Below, in pieces: positions 9,253 through 17,543 of a stretch of 50,157 nucleotides of DNA. Where the stretch lies: the NCBI GenBank assembly GCA_040507985.1, contig JBEVNR010000022.1, positions 1 to 50,157 of the forward strand. The letters run 5' to 3'. Made by a program: the position numbers and the translations under genes. The notes beneath the pieces are model-generated. The model searched no databases. It worked only from the letters and a program-made list of their open reading frames with translations, and was not told where the DNA came from. How positions within the stretch are numbered: the first letter of the stretch is position 1; each line of letters starts with the position of its first letter. The DNA comes from JBEVNR01 sp040507985 (GTDB lineage Bacteria; Pseudomonadota; Alphaproteobacteria; Rickettsiales; UBA6187).

Positions 9253-9627
9253 ATTGCCCGTACAGCCCCTTGCCGGCGGCATGCACTGCTTGCCTATCCT
9301 TATCGTTCCGCTTTTTGCTCGCCACGTTTCCGTTCGCCTTCACGCTCGTTATTTCTTTACGTCAGCGCTTCCCCGTCATAAAAATACGCCGGTCGTAAAA
9401 AAAATAAAAAAATAAAAATAGTATAATTCATGAGATGAATCTTAACTGTATAAAGATTATGCAAGAAGTCTAATGATTCCCTTCGAACGTTAACCGTTTA
9501 TTTACTCAAGCGCCTCTATAGTTTTTTTTGTTGAAGAACTTGTCCGTTTTACGGTACATAAAGATGTGGCGCCCGAAGGACGATAGCGGATCGGGCAGGA
9601 TAACGCGATGGAATGTGATGATAGAGT
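9253..9627. other. Spacer with element right end and AT-rich ndk leader
   Basis: No gene is seen. 9390-9427 is a poly-A-rich run ending in TATAAT (9422-9427) without a matching -35. 9457-9472 is the right end of the IS-like unit. A weak promoter for ndk could be TTGAAG (9531-9536), an 18-bp spacer and TACATA (9555-9560). Confidence 0.4.
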
Positions 9628-10050
9628 ATGGCCCACCAATTGACTTTTGGAATCGTAAAACCGGACGCCTTTCGCAAGAACGTCGTCGGACGAGTGCTCG
9701 CTTGCATTGAGGGAAGCGGGCTTCACATCGTCGCCATGCGCCAATGTCGGCTTAGCCGGCGCGAGGCGGAAGGATTTTACGCCGAACATCGCGGCCGCCC
9801 CTTTTTCGATGAATTGGTGTCTTTCATGACGTCCGGTCCCGTGGCGCTGCTTGCCCTTAGCGGAGAGAACGCCGTGGCGCGGTATCGCGACCTTATGGGC
9901 GCGACCGATCCCGCAAAAGCCGCCGAAGGCACCATTCGCCGGGAGTTTTCGGACTCCATCGGCGAGAACACCGTTCACGGCTCGGACGGCGACGCCAGCG
10001 CGGCGCGCGAGTTGGCCTATTTCTTTCCGTCGTCGGAACTGGCGGCGTAG
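9628..10050 (+). CDS. ndk: Nucleoside diphosphate kinase
   Basis: A 140-residue Ndk, the normal length, which transfers the gamma phosphate between NTPs and NDPs by a phosphohistidine intermediate in the cytoplasm. The start (LTFGIVKPDAFRKNVVG) and the active-site segment ENTVHGSDG with His117 are clear. ATG 9628 is preceded by GATAGAG. The next gene starts 45 bp downstream with its own ribosome site. Confidence 0.96.
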   Translation: MAHQLTFGIVKPDAFRKNVVGRVLACIEGSGLHIVAMRQCRLSRREAEGFYAEHRGRPFFDELVSFMTSGPVALLALSGENAVARYRDLMGATDPAKAAEGTIRREFSDSIGENTVHGSDGDASAARELAYFFPSSELAA

Positions 10051-10095
10051 TAGTTTTGGCGCAACGCACTTTAAAGACTAAGGAGACGAGGCTGC

Positions 10096-10788
10096 ATGGC
10101 TTCCATTGAATCTATCCTACGAAAAACCGGATGGTCGGAAGACTATAAGATACGCCATTGCCGTTCGGCGGTCGCCTCCAAGCCGTCGCGTTACGGAGAC
10201 TTGCTCGACGCCATCGTCCATCCCGATCCATACGTGCGCATTACCGCCGCCAAGATCGCCGATTCCATTAGCCAGGAAGACCCGGAAGTCGTCAACGACT
10301 TTAAAAACGTGCTTATCTACAAGGTGGCGAAGGTCGAGCAAACCGAAGTGCGCCGCTACGTCATTCGCATCGTGCCCCGCATGGACTTATCCGAGCGCGA
10401 ATATGTCGACGTGGCGCATATTTTGCGCGAATACGTTCTGTCCTACGACGACGAAATTTTAGACGCCTGCCGCGAGGCCATCGCGCATTTCCTGCAAAAA
10501 GACTATCCCGAATCGATCGTGAAGCGGCGTTTTTTCCATCTGTTGCAAGATTTGCAAACGCGCGCCGACGCGATTGCAGCCACCGAAGAGGAGGACCCCT
10601 TCATTTCGGCGGATCCTTCGAAGGCCCCCCAGCTTTTTCCCTCCGCTTCCTCTCCCTATAAGCGCGAGCAAGACTATTACGAAACCGATCGCCGCCACCG
10701 GGAACGCGAAGAGGAAGGCGATCAAAAATTTCCCGACGAACCGGACCCGGACGCCGATACCAGGGGCACGCGCGAATTTTCCTATTAA
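10096..10788 (+). CDS. HEAT-repeat-like helical protein of unknown function
   Basis: A 230-residue protein whose first about 160 residues are helical pairs resembling HEAT repeats (HPDPYVRITAAKIADSISQ; EILDACREAIAHFLQKDYP). The rest is a low-complexity charged tail (residues 165-230, rich in E, D, R and P). No signal peptide or membrane segment is seen, so it is likely a cytoplasmic scaffold or adaptor. The AAGGAGACG ribosome site is well placed before ATG 10096. It lies between ndk and the prepilin pair; a role with either is only inference. Confidence 0.7.
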   Translation: MASIESILRKTGWSEDYKIRHCRSAVASKPSRYGDLLDAIVHPDPYVRITAAKIADSISQEDPEVVNDFKNVLIYKVAKVEQTEVRRYVIRIVPRMDLSEREYVDVAHILREYVLSYDDEILDACREAIAHFLQKDYPESIVKRRFFHLLQDLQTRADAIAATEEEDPFISADPSKAPQLFPSASSPYKREQDYYETDRRHREREEEGDQKFPDEPDPDADTRGTREFSY

Positions 10789-10981
10789 AATAGTCATTAT
10801 ATTAAACATTACTTTAATATAATTTCCCTATAATAAAAATCATCCCGACACGAAAATCGGCAACCGGTTTCGCGTTATATCGCCGCGTATCAGCGGCATA
10901 GCGTAAAACCATAGAGCCGTCCGCCCTTAAGGAGCAATGCAGCGCCGCCGAAGGGGCGAACATGGGGGAAGCTAAAAGCGC

Positions 10982-11524
10982 ATGAGCATAAAAAAACGCC
11001 GTTCGCGCAGTCGTCGCGAAGGATTTTCGTTGCTTGAAATGACCGTCGTCGTGGGCATACTTGCCGTGACGGCTATGGCGGTCGCGCCCGGCTTGTCTTC
11101 TCGCGTGCGGGATCGGGGAAGCGTAGGCGACATGCAATACGTCGTCGGCAAACTGCGCGCATTACGGCTGGAAGCCATGCGCGAACAAGGCGCCGCTCGA
11201 CTGACCGTCGCGCCTTCCCCTAACGGTCGACCCGGCGTTTACGTCATCTCGGGCCATGCGGACGCAGGCGCCGGGTCGGCAAGCGACGAATGTTTGCACG
11301 GGGCCTTTTCCCGCGTCGTTTTTGAGGAAACGCGCGATCTTGATTCCCCTTATTACCTGCGCGTCGACGCGCCGAACGGCTTATGTTTCTTCGCAAACGG
11401 CAGTTCGACGGGAGGAAGCGTGTATTTGCGTGCCTCTCCGGCGGAAAACGGCGAGGTTATCGCCCGCGTCGACGTCGCGGCGGCCACGGGATTGCCCGAC
11501 GTCGTTATGGCGAACGGACGATAA
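10982..11524 (+). CDS. Type II secretion/type IV pilus prepilin-like protein (GspH/FimT type)
   Basis: A 180-residue protein with a basic leader (MSIKKRRSRSRREG) followed by FSLLEMTVVVGILAVTAMAV: a classic prepilin peptidase site G|F with Glu at +5 and a hydrophobic helix of about 20 residues. The C-terminal part (STGGSVYLRA, then IARVDVAAATGLPDVV) matches GspH/FimT minor pseudopilins. After cleavage and N-methylation it would be assembled into a pseudopilus or minor pilus complex in the inner membrane. The next gene is also prepilin-like and starts 18 bp downstream. No secretin, ATPase or prepilin peptidase is in the window. Confidence 0.82.
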   Translation: MSIKKRRSRSRREGFSLLEMTVVVGILAVTAMAVAPGLSSRVRDRGSVGDMQYVVGKLRALRLEAMREQGAARLTVAPSPNGRPGVYVISGHADAGAGSASDECLHGAFSRVVFEETRDLDSPYYLRVDAPNGLCFFANGSSTGGSVYLRASPAENGEVIARVDVAAATGLPDVVMANGR

Positions 11525-11542
11525 CCAAAAAGGAGAGGAGAC

Positions 11543-12022
11543 GTGAGAAACGAAAAACGGCGTTCGGCGGGGTTCGGATTGGCGGAATCGCTCGTGTCCG
11601 TCGCCTTCACCGGCATGGCCCTCGCCGGCGCCTTTGCGATAGCGACGGCGACGAGGGGCGCCGCGCAACAGACGGCCTTGCGACAAGATTTACGCTATCT
11701 GGCGGAAGACATGTTCGAGCGCATCCGCATCGACAGGAAAAATATCGACGCATATGATTTTTCGCTCGCCATGGCGCGCGCCCAATGCGACGCCGCCGCC
11801 CACCCCGGCATGAGCGACGCGGAGTTGGCTCGGCAGGAATGGTGCCTGCGGTTAAACGACTTAGCCCCGTATAGGACGGGGGAAAACAGGAAGGTGCGGG
11901 TGACGGCGCCGGAGCCGGACCAAGGAACGCGCGTCGTCGAAATCGCGCTGCAAGCCTCGCCGAACGCTCGGGCGATGCCGCAGGAATTCATCGCCAGGCG
12001 CATTATTCACAAGCCGCTTTAA
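11543..12022 (+). CDS. Prepilin-like protein (PilV/GspI type)
   Basis: A 159-residue protein with short basic leader MRNEKRRSAG and the prepilin motif G|FGLAESLVSVAFTGMAL, Glu at +5, then a hydrophobic helix. The remainder is soluble and moderately charged with two cysteines (AQCDA and EWCLR). The layout resembles PilV/GspI minor pilins, usually encoded next to FimT/GspH as here. An AGGAGAGGAG run upstream is a strong ribosome site. Its last 20 bp overlap the 3' end of the convergent HPt gene. Confidence 0.75.
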   Translation: MRNEKRRSAGFGLAESLVSVAFTGMALAGAFAIATATRGAAQQTALRQDLRYLAEDMFERIRIDRKNIDAYDFSLAMARAQCDAAAHPGMSDAELARQEWCLRLNDLAPYRTGENRKVRVTAPEPDQGTRVVEIALQASPNARAMPQEFIARRIIHKPL

Positions 12023-12365
12023 GCGTTTTCTCCAGATACAGCCGCACGCGCTCAAACTCTTTTTGAATGCTCGCCAGCATTCCGGCTTTTTCGTCGATTG
12101 TAGCGCCGAAACGCGCTTCCGCGTCCATGCAATAATTTCCGAGCGTCTCCGCGCCTAAATTAAGCGCCATGCCTTTAAGGCGGTGCGCCGCGCCCTTCCA
12201 CGCGCCTGCGGACGCCGGATCGGAGATATGTTTTTCCATTTCCTCCGCGCCCACGCTAAAGGACGACAAAAATTCCCGGAATAGCTCGCGCTCCAATTCC
12301 TGGTCGCCTTCGGTAATCAGCCGAAGGTTGCGTAAATTTACCGGGTCGGTCATAGCAGGATACAT
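12003..12365 (-). CDS. Histidine phosphotransfer (HPt) domain protein
   Basis: A 120-residue single-domain HPt protein. The phosphoacceptor motif is AHRLKGMALNLGAETL with His61, preceded by a helical segment and followed by the usual antiparallel helices. HPt proteins relay phosphate between the receiver of a hybrid kinase and a separate response regulator. The hybrid kinase at 19323-22067 has two receivers but no HPt domain, so this protein is a candidate partner. ATG 12353 is an alternative start four codons in; neither has a good ribosome site. It is convergent with the PilV-like gene, with a 20-bp overlap. Confidence 0.85.
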   Translation of the reverse strand: MYPAMTDPVNLRNLRLITEGDQELERELFREFLSSFSVGAEEMEKHISDPASAGAWKGAAHRLKGMALNLGAETLGNYCMDAEARFGATIDEKAGMLASIQKEFERVRLYLEKTLKAACE

Positions 12366-12542
12366 AAAAATAATTTTTTAAAAATAAATAATTACAGTAC
12401 GGAAGAATTCCATATTAAAACAGTTTCTGACTTTTAGAAGCGTATAGTCAACTTTGTAATTCCTCATTATCTTCCATCTTATTGGATAAATTTAATTTAT
12501 CTACCATATCTGATGCCATGTGCGAGGGGAATGCTATAAAAT

Positions 12543-15278
12543 TTACGGCGCCTCCGCGCCCAATACGATTTCTATGCCGCTTACCACGTTGTCGTCGCCG
12601 TCGGAGATGACGACGCGCTTAGGTTCGGGCTGGGGCACGCCCAATTTGGCGAGTTTTTCCGGAGAGACGCGCAACGTGTAGGCGCCGGGCAATATTTTCG
12701 TAAACACGTAGAATCCGTCGAAGGCGCTTTTTTCGGTTTTCGCGACCTTGCCCGCCTCGTCGACCAATTCAATGGGAAGCTTGTTGAGCGGAGTCTTCAC
12801 GCCGTCTTTCGCTATATATACGTAGCCGTCCGCCTCGCCGGTGTTGCGCACGGGAAAATCGAGGCGCATGCGCTCGGCGGGACGCGGCACGATTTGCCGT
12901 CCCTCGAACGTCGACGTTTGGTACGGGTCTTCGAGCGAATCTTCGGCCAGCGAGACGTTCGCGCCGGCGTTGGGTTGCAGTTGCGCCAACCGCACGAATC
13001 CGTCGTCGTCGCTACGCTCGGAATCGCCGCGCCCCCCTAGGCGCAGCGAGGCGTTGCGTATCGGGTCGTCCGTGCCGGCGGTATAGGCGCCGTCGCCGTC
13101 GTTGTCGAGAAACACGCGCGACAACAACGACGCGTCTTCCGCGCGGCCGTAGGGCGTCACGCTCCACGGATCGGCGTTCATGCGGTTGTAGTCTATGCTG
13201 AAATTTAAAAATAGGCCGACAATGAAATTTCCTTCGTCGCTATAGCCGACGGCGAGCGATCCCAAGAAATGCGTGAAGTCTTGGTGCGCCCCGGCGCTAT
13301 AAAACGTTTCGTCGTCTTCGCCCAGCATGCGGTCGACGGCGAATTGCAGTCCGGTGCGGTCGTTTAAATAAAAATCGCTGACGAAGGACGCGCGCTGGGC
13401 CTCTACCGTTGGGCGCACGTAATACTGAAACCCGCCGCGCAGCGACAAAGACACCGGATTGCCGTCGTAAGTGAGAAATTTCGGCCGGGTGCGTACGTTA
13501 AGCAACGCCGAGCCAAGCAACGTGTCGCTGCCGAAAATATCTTGCCCGTAAATTTTCGTGCCGTCGAAGCGATGCGAAAAATTCACTTTCGACACGGTGG
13601 ACGAGATGCGGTTGCCGTATTGCAATATTTCCTTGCCGGAGCGGTATTTCTCGTAATCGCCGGCGAAGCCGTACGAGACGCGCGGCAAGTCGCCTATGCC
13701 GAACGATCCGTCGAGGCGCCCGTCCGCCGTTTCGGCAATCACGTCTTGGCTGCCGTCCGTCACCAGATAATCGCTTAAAAACTCGTCGCCGAATTGGGCG
13801 TAGGATAGGTTGATCCCGTTTCCCAAAACGCTAAATTGCGTGGTAATTTCGGCCGCGACGGCGGCGGCGTCCATATTTCCGAAAACGTTCACTTGCGTAA
13901 GCGTCGGCCCTAGCGACGCCGTGAGGCCGGCGCGCGCTACGTTAGCCCGCTCGCCTTCCGCCGACGTCGAGGCGAACGCCGCCCCGGCGGACAGGCGTTC
14001 GGTAATGCCGTAGCGGTAATCGGCGACGACGCGTCCCTCTCCCAAATCCGGATCGCGCTCTTGAAAGGGCGTGCGGTCGTTGACGAAATCGAGCAGCGGC
14101 GTGTCGTCCTGCAACGCCGTGACGGAAAAATAGCGTTCGCCTTTTGGGGCTGATTCCGCGCCCGTGCTGTAAACGCGCGTCTCTTCCCGCGTTTGGCCTT
14201 GCGGGCCGTAGAACACCAATCGAAACACGTTGCGGCCGTACAGCAAGTCGACGTTTTCAAAGATATAGCGCCCTCCCGCGTCGGGAACGGAGCGAAAATC
14301 GATAAGCGAGTCGTTGCGGTATAATTCTACCTCCCACCCCGCCTGCAAGTCGCCCTCAAGCGTCACGCTGTCGAAGTCGCGCGCGGCGTCGAGCGGAAAG
14401 TTAGAGAACGTCACGCCCCGCCCGCTCGTTCCGGCGGTAAAGTTTTTCATCGCCGGGGCGTAGACGTCGCCCACCTCGAATTCCGACAACCCGAGCGCCG
14501 TCATGCTGCGGTCCGGATCTTCGCGCGAGAGCGAAAACCGCACGTTGTTGATGGCGTCCATCTCGTCGCCCGACACGTATAGCCGCCCCGTCGAATGGAG
14601 CATGTCGCCCACGAGCGAAAGGCTTTGGTTGGCGGAAAACCGTTCGTTTTCGCCGGCGTAGCCGTACCCGACGTCGACGTCGGCCTTGGGCAACGAAAAC
14701 AGCGCGTAGGGGGTGCGCATGGACGGAAGCTCGCGATCTTCGGCGGACGAACCGAGGCGGGCGCGCTTGACCTCGCGGTCTTCGCGCAATTCGGCCGGCA
14801 ATTTTTCCCGCCCTTTAATGACGACGCGCGAGCGCGGCAATTCGGGCGTGAAGTCGACGGGAAACCATTTTGACAGCAACGACGCGTCCACGTATAGCCC
14901 GTCGGGCAGCAATTCGACCAGCGCGGGGTCGTAGCGCGATTTCTTTCCCTCGACGACGACCTCGCCTTTTTCCATGTCGAGCGAAAAATCGCGGTCCGGC
15001 TCTAAAAACCACCCCGTCGCCTTGCCGGCGACGGGGTCGACGTCGACGGGAAATTCCAGCGCCTCGACCGCGTCGGCCAACGAAAGCAGCAAGCCGGTTT
15101 GATGTTGATAGGCGACGGTCGCCTCAAGCAACGGTCGGCGTTCCGTCTCTATCGATAAAATCAACGCTTCCGCCGGATCGCGGACGGAAATCTTCGGCTC
15201 TTCGGCGCGCGCAAACGGCGGCGCGGGGGCGGCCAACCATAGGGCGGCAAGGAGAATGCGCGTCGTCTTTCCGCTCAT
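12543..15278 (-). CDS. Outer-membrane usher-like protein of a non-classical chaperone-usher fimbrial system
   Basis: A 911-residue exported protein with signal peptide (ILLAALWLAAPAPPFARAEE). The N-terminal about 150 residues do not look like the classical usher N-domain. Residues about 190-700 alternate in a beta-barrel pattern and include a usher-like segment (SVTLEGDLQAGWEVELYRND) and a plug-like sheet region (GGRYIFENVDLLYGRNVFRL). The C-terminal third has an Asp-rich calcium-type loop (DNDGDGAYTAGTDDPI) and two prealbumin/carboxypeptidase-regulatory-like folds (FDGFYVFTKILPGAYTLRVS). Family knowledge: ushers thread chaperone-bound subunits through the outer membrane. It is last in a minus-strand operon after subunit and chaperone, 22 bp from the latter. 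The role follows mainly from context; classical usher motifs are weak. Confidence 0.72.
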   Translation of the reverse strand: MSGKTTRILLAALWLAAPAPPFARAEEPKISVRDPAEALILSIETERRPLLEATVAYQHQTGLLLSLADAVEALEFPVDVDPVAGKATGWFLEPDRDFSLDMEKGEVVVEGKKSRYDPALVELLPDGLYVDASLLSKWFPVDFTPELPRSRVVIKGREKLPAELREDREVKRARLGSSAEDRELPSMRTPYALFSLPKADVDVGYGYAGENERFSANQSLSLVGDMLHSTGRLYVSGDEMDAINNVRFSLSREDPDRSMTALGLSEFEVGDVYAPAMKNFTAGTSGRGVTFSNFPLDAARDFDSVTLEGDLQAGWEVELYRNDSLIDFRSVPDAGGRYIFENVDLLYGRNVFRLVFYGPQGQTREETRVYSTGAESAPKGERYFSVTALQDDTPLLDFVNDRTPFQERDPDLGEGRVVADYRYGITERLSAGAAFASTSAEGERANVARAGLTASLGPTLTQVNVFGNMDAAAVAAEITTQFSVLGNGINLSYAQFGDEFLSDYLVTDGSQDVIAETADGRLDGSFGIGDLPRVSYGFAGDYEKYRSGKEILQYGNRISSTVSKVNFSHRFDGTKIYGQDIFGSDTLLGSALLNVRTRPKFLTYDGNPVSLSLRGGFQYYVRPTVEAQRASFVSDFYLNDRTGLQFAVDRMLGEDDETFYSAGAHQDFTHFLGSLAVGYSDEGNFIVGLFLNFSIDYNRMNADPWSVTPYGRAEDASLLSRVFLDNDGDGAYTAGTDDPIRNASLRLGGRGDSERSDDDGFVRLAQLQPNAGANVSLAEDSLEDPYQTSTFEGRQIVPRPAERMRLDFPVRNTGEADGYVYIAKDGVKTPLNKLPIELVDEAGKVAKTEKSAFDGFYVFTKILPGAYTLRVSPEKLAKLGVPQPEPKRVVISDGDDNVVSGIEIVLGAEAP

Positions 15279-15300
15279 GAGAATAGCGCGTCGCTTTACA

Positions 15301-16125
15301 CTAGCGTACTTCCGTGCGCGCCTGCGCCAGAATCTTTCCTTTTTCGTCCTGGTAGAGCGTTTGTATCGTGCCGCCGCGCGCCAACGTCACGCCTTTGGGC
15401 GGCGCGAGCTTTAACCCGAAGGTTAAATACGGCTGCTCCGGATACACCGCCACGCCGTTCGCCTCGCCGACCGTGGTCGCGTCGCCTCCGCCCGGCGGAG
15501 TGTACAGGGCCTTGAAATTGCCGAAGGCCGAGCCGTTGCCTTCGCGATTGACCTTAAATCTCGCCTTATATTCTCCGCCCGCTTTTCCGACGGACAAATT
15601 GGAAAGCGACGTCGAGGCCCGCACGTCGCCTTGCCGAATGATGACGGGAATGGCAAGCCCGAAAACGGGCGTCAACCGCACCGACACTTCGCCTTGCTTT
15701 AACACCACGTCGTCGAGCGTTTGCCCGTTTTCGTCCGGCACCGCCTGAAACGTGACGTATGAACGGTATTCGCCTTCCGCCAAATCTTTCGGCTTGCGCA
15801 AAAAGAAGCGGATCACTTGGTTGCCCTTAGGGGGAATCTCAACTTGCCGGGGAGAGAACAGCACCTTGTCCGAGGCTTTTCTATAGCCGGGCGGAACGGT
15901 TTTTAGGTGGTTGGACGAGCCGTCCGTCTCTTTTTGTATCTCTTGAAAAAACACGCGATAGGTGACTTTTTTGTCGCCCTCGTTAATCAATACCGCTTGG
16001 TCGGCGCGCTTGCGCCCCTCAAACACTAAACGCTTGGGATTGACGGTGACGGTTTGCGCGAATCCGGGCGCGGCGGTCGCGACGACAAAGGCGGCGGCGA
16101 GAAAAGCAAAAAATACTGTACGCAT
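15301..16125 (-). CDS. Periplasmic fimbrial chaperone (PapD-like)
   Basis: A 274-residue protein with a clear signal peptide (FFAFLAAAFVVATAAPGFAQ) and an N-terminal immunoglobulin-like PapD domain: VTVNPKRLVFEGRKRADQAV, then the conserved block LFSPRQVEIPPKGNQVIRFF. A second Ig-like domain follows. Such chaperones donate a strand to fimbrial subunits and hand them to the usher. It lies between the major subunit gene and the usher gene in one minus-strand operon. A strong hairpin sits between its start and the subunit gene. Confidence 0.88.
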   Translation of the reverse strand: MRTVFFAFLAAAFVVATAAPGFAQTVTVNPKRLVFEGRKRADQAVLINEGDKKVTYRVFFQEIQKETDGSSNHLKTVPPGYRKASDKVLFSPRQVEIPPKGNQVIRFFLRKPKDLAEGEYRSYVTFQAVPDENGQTLDDVVLKQGEVSVRLTPVFGLAIPVIIRQGDVRASTSLSNLSVGKAGGEYKARFKVNREGNGSAFGNFKALYTPPGGGDATTVGEANGVAVYPEQPYLTFGLKLAPPKGVTLARGGTIQTLYQDEKGKILAQARTEVR

Positions 16126-16149
16126 GGTGGTGTCAACACATAAAGTGAA

Positions 16150-16177
16150 GGGGAGCGAGACATATTTCTCGCTCCCC
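16150..16177 (-). terminator. Intercistronic 11-bp perfect hairpin between subunit and chaperone genes
   Basis: GGGGAGCGAGA and TCTCGCTCCCC form a perfect 11-bp stem with a 6-nt loop, between the subunit stop (16210) and the chaperone start (16125). No long U-tract follows on the minus strand, so it is more likely an mRNA stabiliser or partial terminator that lets the subunit be made in excess of chaperone and usher. Confidence 0.65.
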
Positions 16178-16209
16178 GAAAGCCGATATAGCCTTAAAAA
16201 TAAAGACTA

Positions 16210-16674
16210 TTAATATTCTACGGTCACGTCAAACGTCGTAGAATCCGTGCCCGCTTCCGTGCCGTTCAGCGTAAGCACGCCGGCAACGTCAAACGCGCCC
16301 GCGCCGGTGTCGTCAAGCGTCACGGTCGGGGCGGAAGCCGTCAAGGCAACGTTATCCGTATTGCCGGCGGCGGAAAACAAGGTGGCGGTCGCTTGAGCCG
16401 TCACGGTGACGGTAGAGTCGGCGGCGCCTGTCACGCTGAACAAAGCGGGTTGCGCCGGGGTGACGGAGGTCACGCCGCCGGTCACGGCGCTGGCCGTATC
16501 GATGGTGCCGCCGGTAGACGGAACGACGAAGCTTCCGAAATCCATTCCTTGGTCGTTGTTCACGGACAAAGCAGCGAGCGCGTTCGCGGTGACGGGAGAG
16601 CTAACGGTAACGGCAAGCGCGTTTCCGGCGAAAGCGAACGTCGCCAGAGCGGCGGCGGAGAGAAACTTCTTCAT
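16210..16674 (-). CDS. Major fimbrial subunit-like protein (DUF4402 type)
   Basis: A 154-residue secreted protein with signal peptide (MKKFLSAAALATFAFAGNAL). The mature part is rich in Thr, Val, Ala and Ser with almost no charge, and carries FGSFVVPSTGGTIDT and LFSVTGAADSTVTVTA, then ends in TTFDVTVEY. This pattern matches DUF4402-type subunits found with chaperone-usher genes. Position first in the operon and the hairpin after it fit a major subunit. The two other subunit-like genes lie divergently at 16920-18109. The ribosome site AAGGTACTATC lies before ATG 16674. Confidence 0.8.
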   Translation of the reverse strand: MKKFLSAAALATFAFAGNALAVTVSSPVTANALAALSVNNDQGMDFGSFVVPSTGGTIDTASAVTGGVTSVTPAQPALFSVTGAADSTVTVTAQATATLFSAAGNTDNVALTASAPTVTLDDTGAGAFDVAGVLTLNGTEAGTDSTTFDVTVEY

Positions 16675-16761
16675 GATAGTACCTTAAATAATAATGGACG
16701 AAAACGCCTGCAATGGTTTGCATAACATACTCTTATGAAAGCCATCTCAGGTTGAATAATA

Positions 16762-16789
16762 TAAATACTGGTTGAAAATGTTTTGTCCA
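16762..16789 (-). promoter_or_regulatory. Possible promoter of the fimbrial operon
   Basis: On the minus strand TGGACA (16789-16784) and TATTTA (16767-16762) lie 16 bp apart in the AT-rich divergent region 16675-16919. A start near 16755 would leave a leader of about 80 nt. The boxes are imperfect. Confidence 0.35.
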
Positions 16790-16919
16790 TAGAAAATTTT
16801 CGGCAATGTTTATTTTTTCTCGCTTTTTGATTATTTATGGTGTTTATTTGCAACCTAAAGGTACTTATTGAACGACATGCGTCGTTTTGGCGAATAAAAC
16901 TACACCGATTTTCGGGGTT

Positions 16920-17543
16920 ATGCAGAAAGTTATGCAAAAAAATACGTCAGCTTTATCTCATAGATTAACCTATGTTTCACTAGCCCTGCTGTATAGTGGA
17001 ATAACGCACGCCGCAGACGCGCAAACGTCGGGCGCCGGCGGGGCGCCGCGCGATTTTCGGACGCTGCGCGACGCCGACGCCATTTTCGACGCGCCGCGCG
17101 ACGAAAAGGACGGGCGGGCGCTTGTGGACCGAAACGGCGGAGAGGAACGCGCGTCCTACATGGTGCGCAACATTCGCCCCCTAAGGTTCGGGTCGCTCGT
17201 CTCAAGCGACCGCAGCGTCGGCGAGTTGACGATAGACCCCAAAAGCGGCGCGCGCCGCGCCGGCGGCGGGGCGACGGATTTGGGCGGCAGTTTCGAGCCG
17301 GCCTTGTTTGAAATACGGGGAAGGGAGGGAGATCGGTTTGTCGTCGATCTGCCCGCGCGGGTCGAGGCCGACGGCAACGCCGGAGAGATTCGCGACTTCG
17401 CCATGTGGCCGACCGACGAAATAACGCTCGGACGGGGAGGCCGCGCCACGTTTGCCGTCGGGGGAACGTTGCGCGTTGCACCCGCGTATTCCGGATCGGT
17501 GGACGGCGATTTCGCCATTAACGTAGAAAGGGCTTTGGAATGA
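16920..17543 (+). CDS. Second DUF4402-like fimbrial subunit, divergent from the operon
   Basis: A 207-residue secreted protein. The N-terminus (HRLTYVSLALLYSGITHAAD) reads as a signal peptide. The mature domain has RNIRPLRFGSLVSSDRSVGE and ends with YSGSVDGDFAINVERALE, the same FGS...D-F-x-I/V-x-V layout as the major subunit. It is more charged and larger than the major subunit, so a tip or adaptor subunit is possible. I chose ATG 16920; a TTG at 16887 and ATG 16932 are alternatives, and none has an ideal ribosome site. The next gene overlaps it by ATGA. Confidence 0.68.
   Translation: MQKVMQKNTSALSHRLTYVSLALLYSGITHAADAQTSGAGGAPRDFRTLRDADAIFDAPRDEKDGRALVDRNGGEERASYMVRNIRPLRFGSLVSSDRSVGELTIDPKSGARRAGGGATDLGGSFEPALFEIRGREGDRFVVDLPARVEADGNAGEIRDFAMWPTDEITLGRGGRATFAVGGTLRVAPAYSGSVDGDFAINVERALE

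Larger units (their letters stand above)
8086..9472. mobile_element. IS-like unit with TA-flanked inverted ends and an ORFan as its only gene
   Basis: The left end at 8086-8101 reads TAGACGTCTTGCATAA and the right end at 9457-9472 is its inverted copy with one mismatch (TTATGCAAGAAGTCTA). Both ends are bounded by TA, consistent with a TA or TNA target duplication. Two further copies of the same end occur at 27464-27480 and 43967-43982. The 1.39-kb interior holds one gene, the membrane protein at 8404-9252, and no transposase-like sequence. A right-half copy of a second repeat family lies inside at 8216-8232. I infer a non-autonomous element moved by a transposase encoded elsewhere; chance pairing of two end relics is the alternative. 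Confidence 0.5.

Noticed and set aside
12485..12501. Terminator of the fimbrial operon
   Set aside because: GATAAAT-TTA-ATTTATC is AT-only and too weak; it may be chance in an AT-rich spacer.
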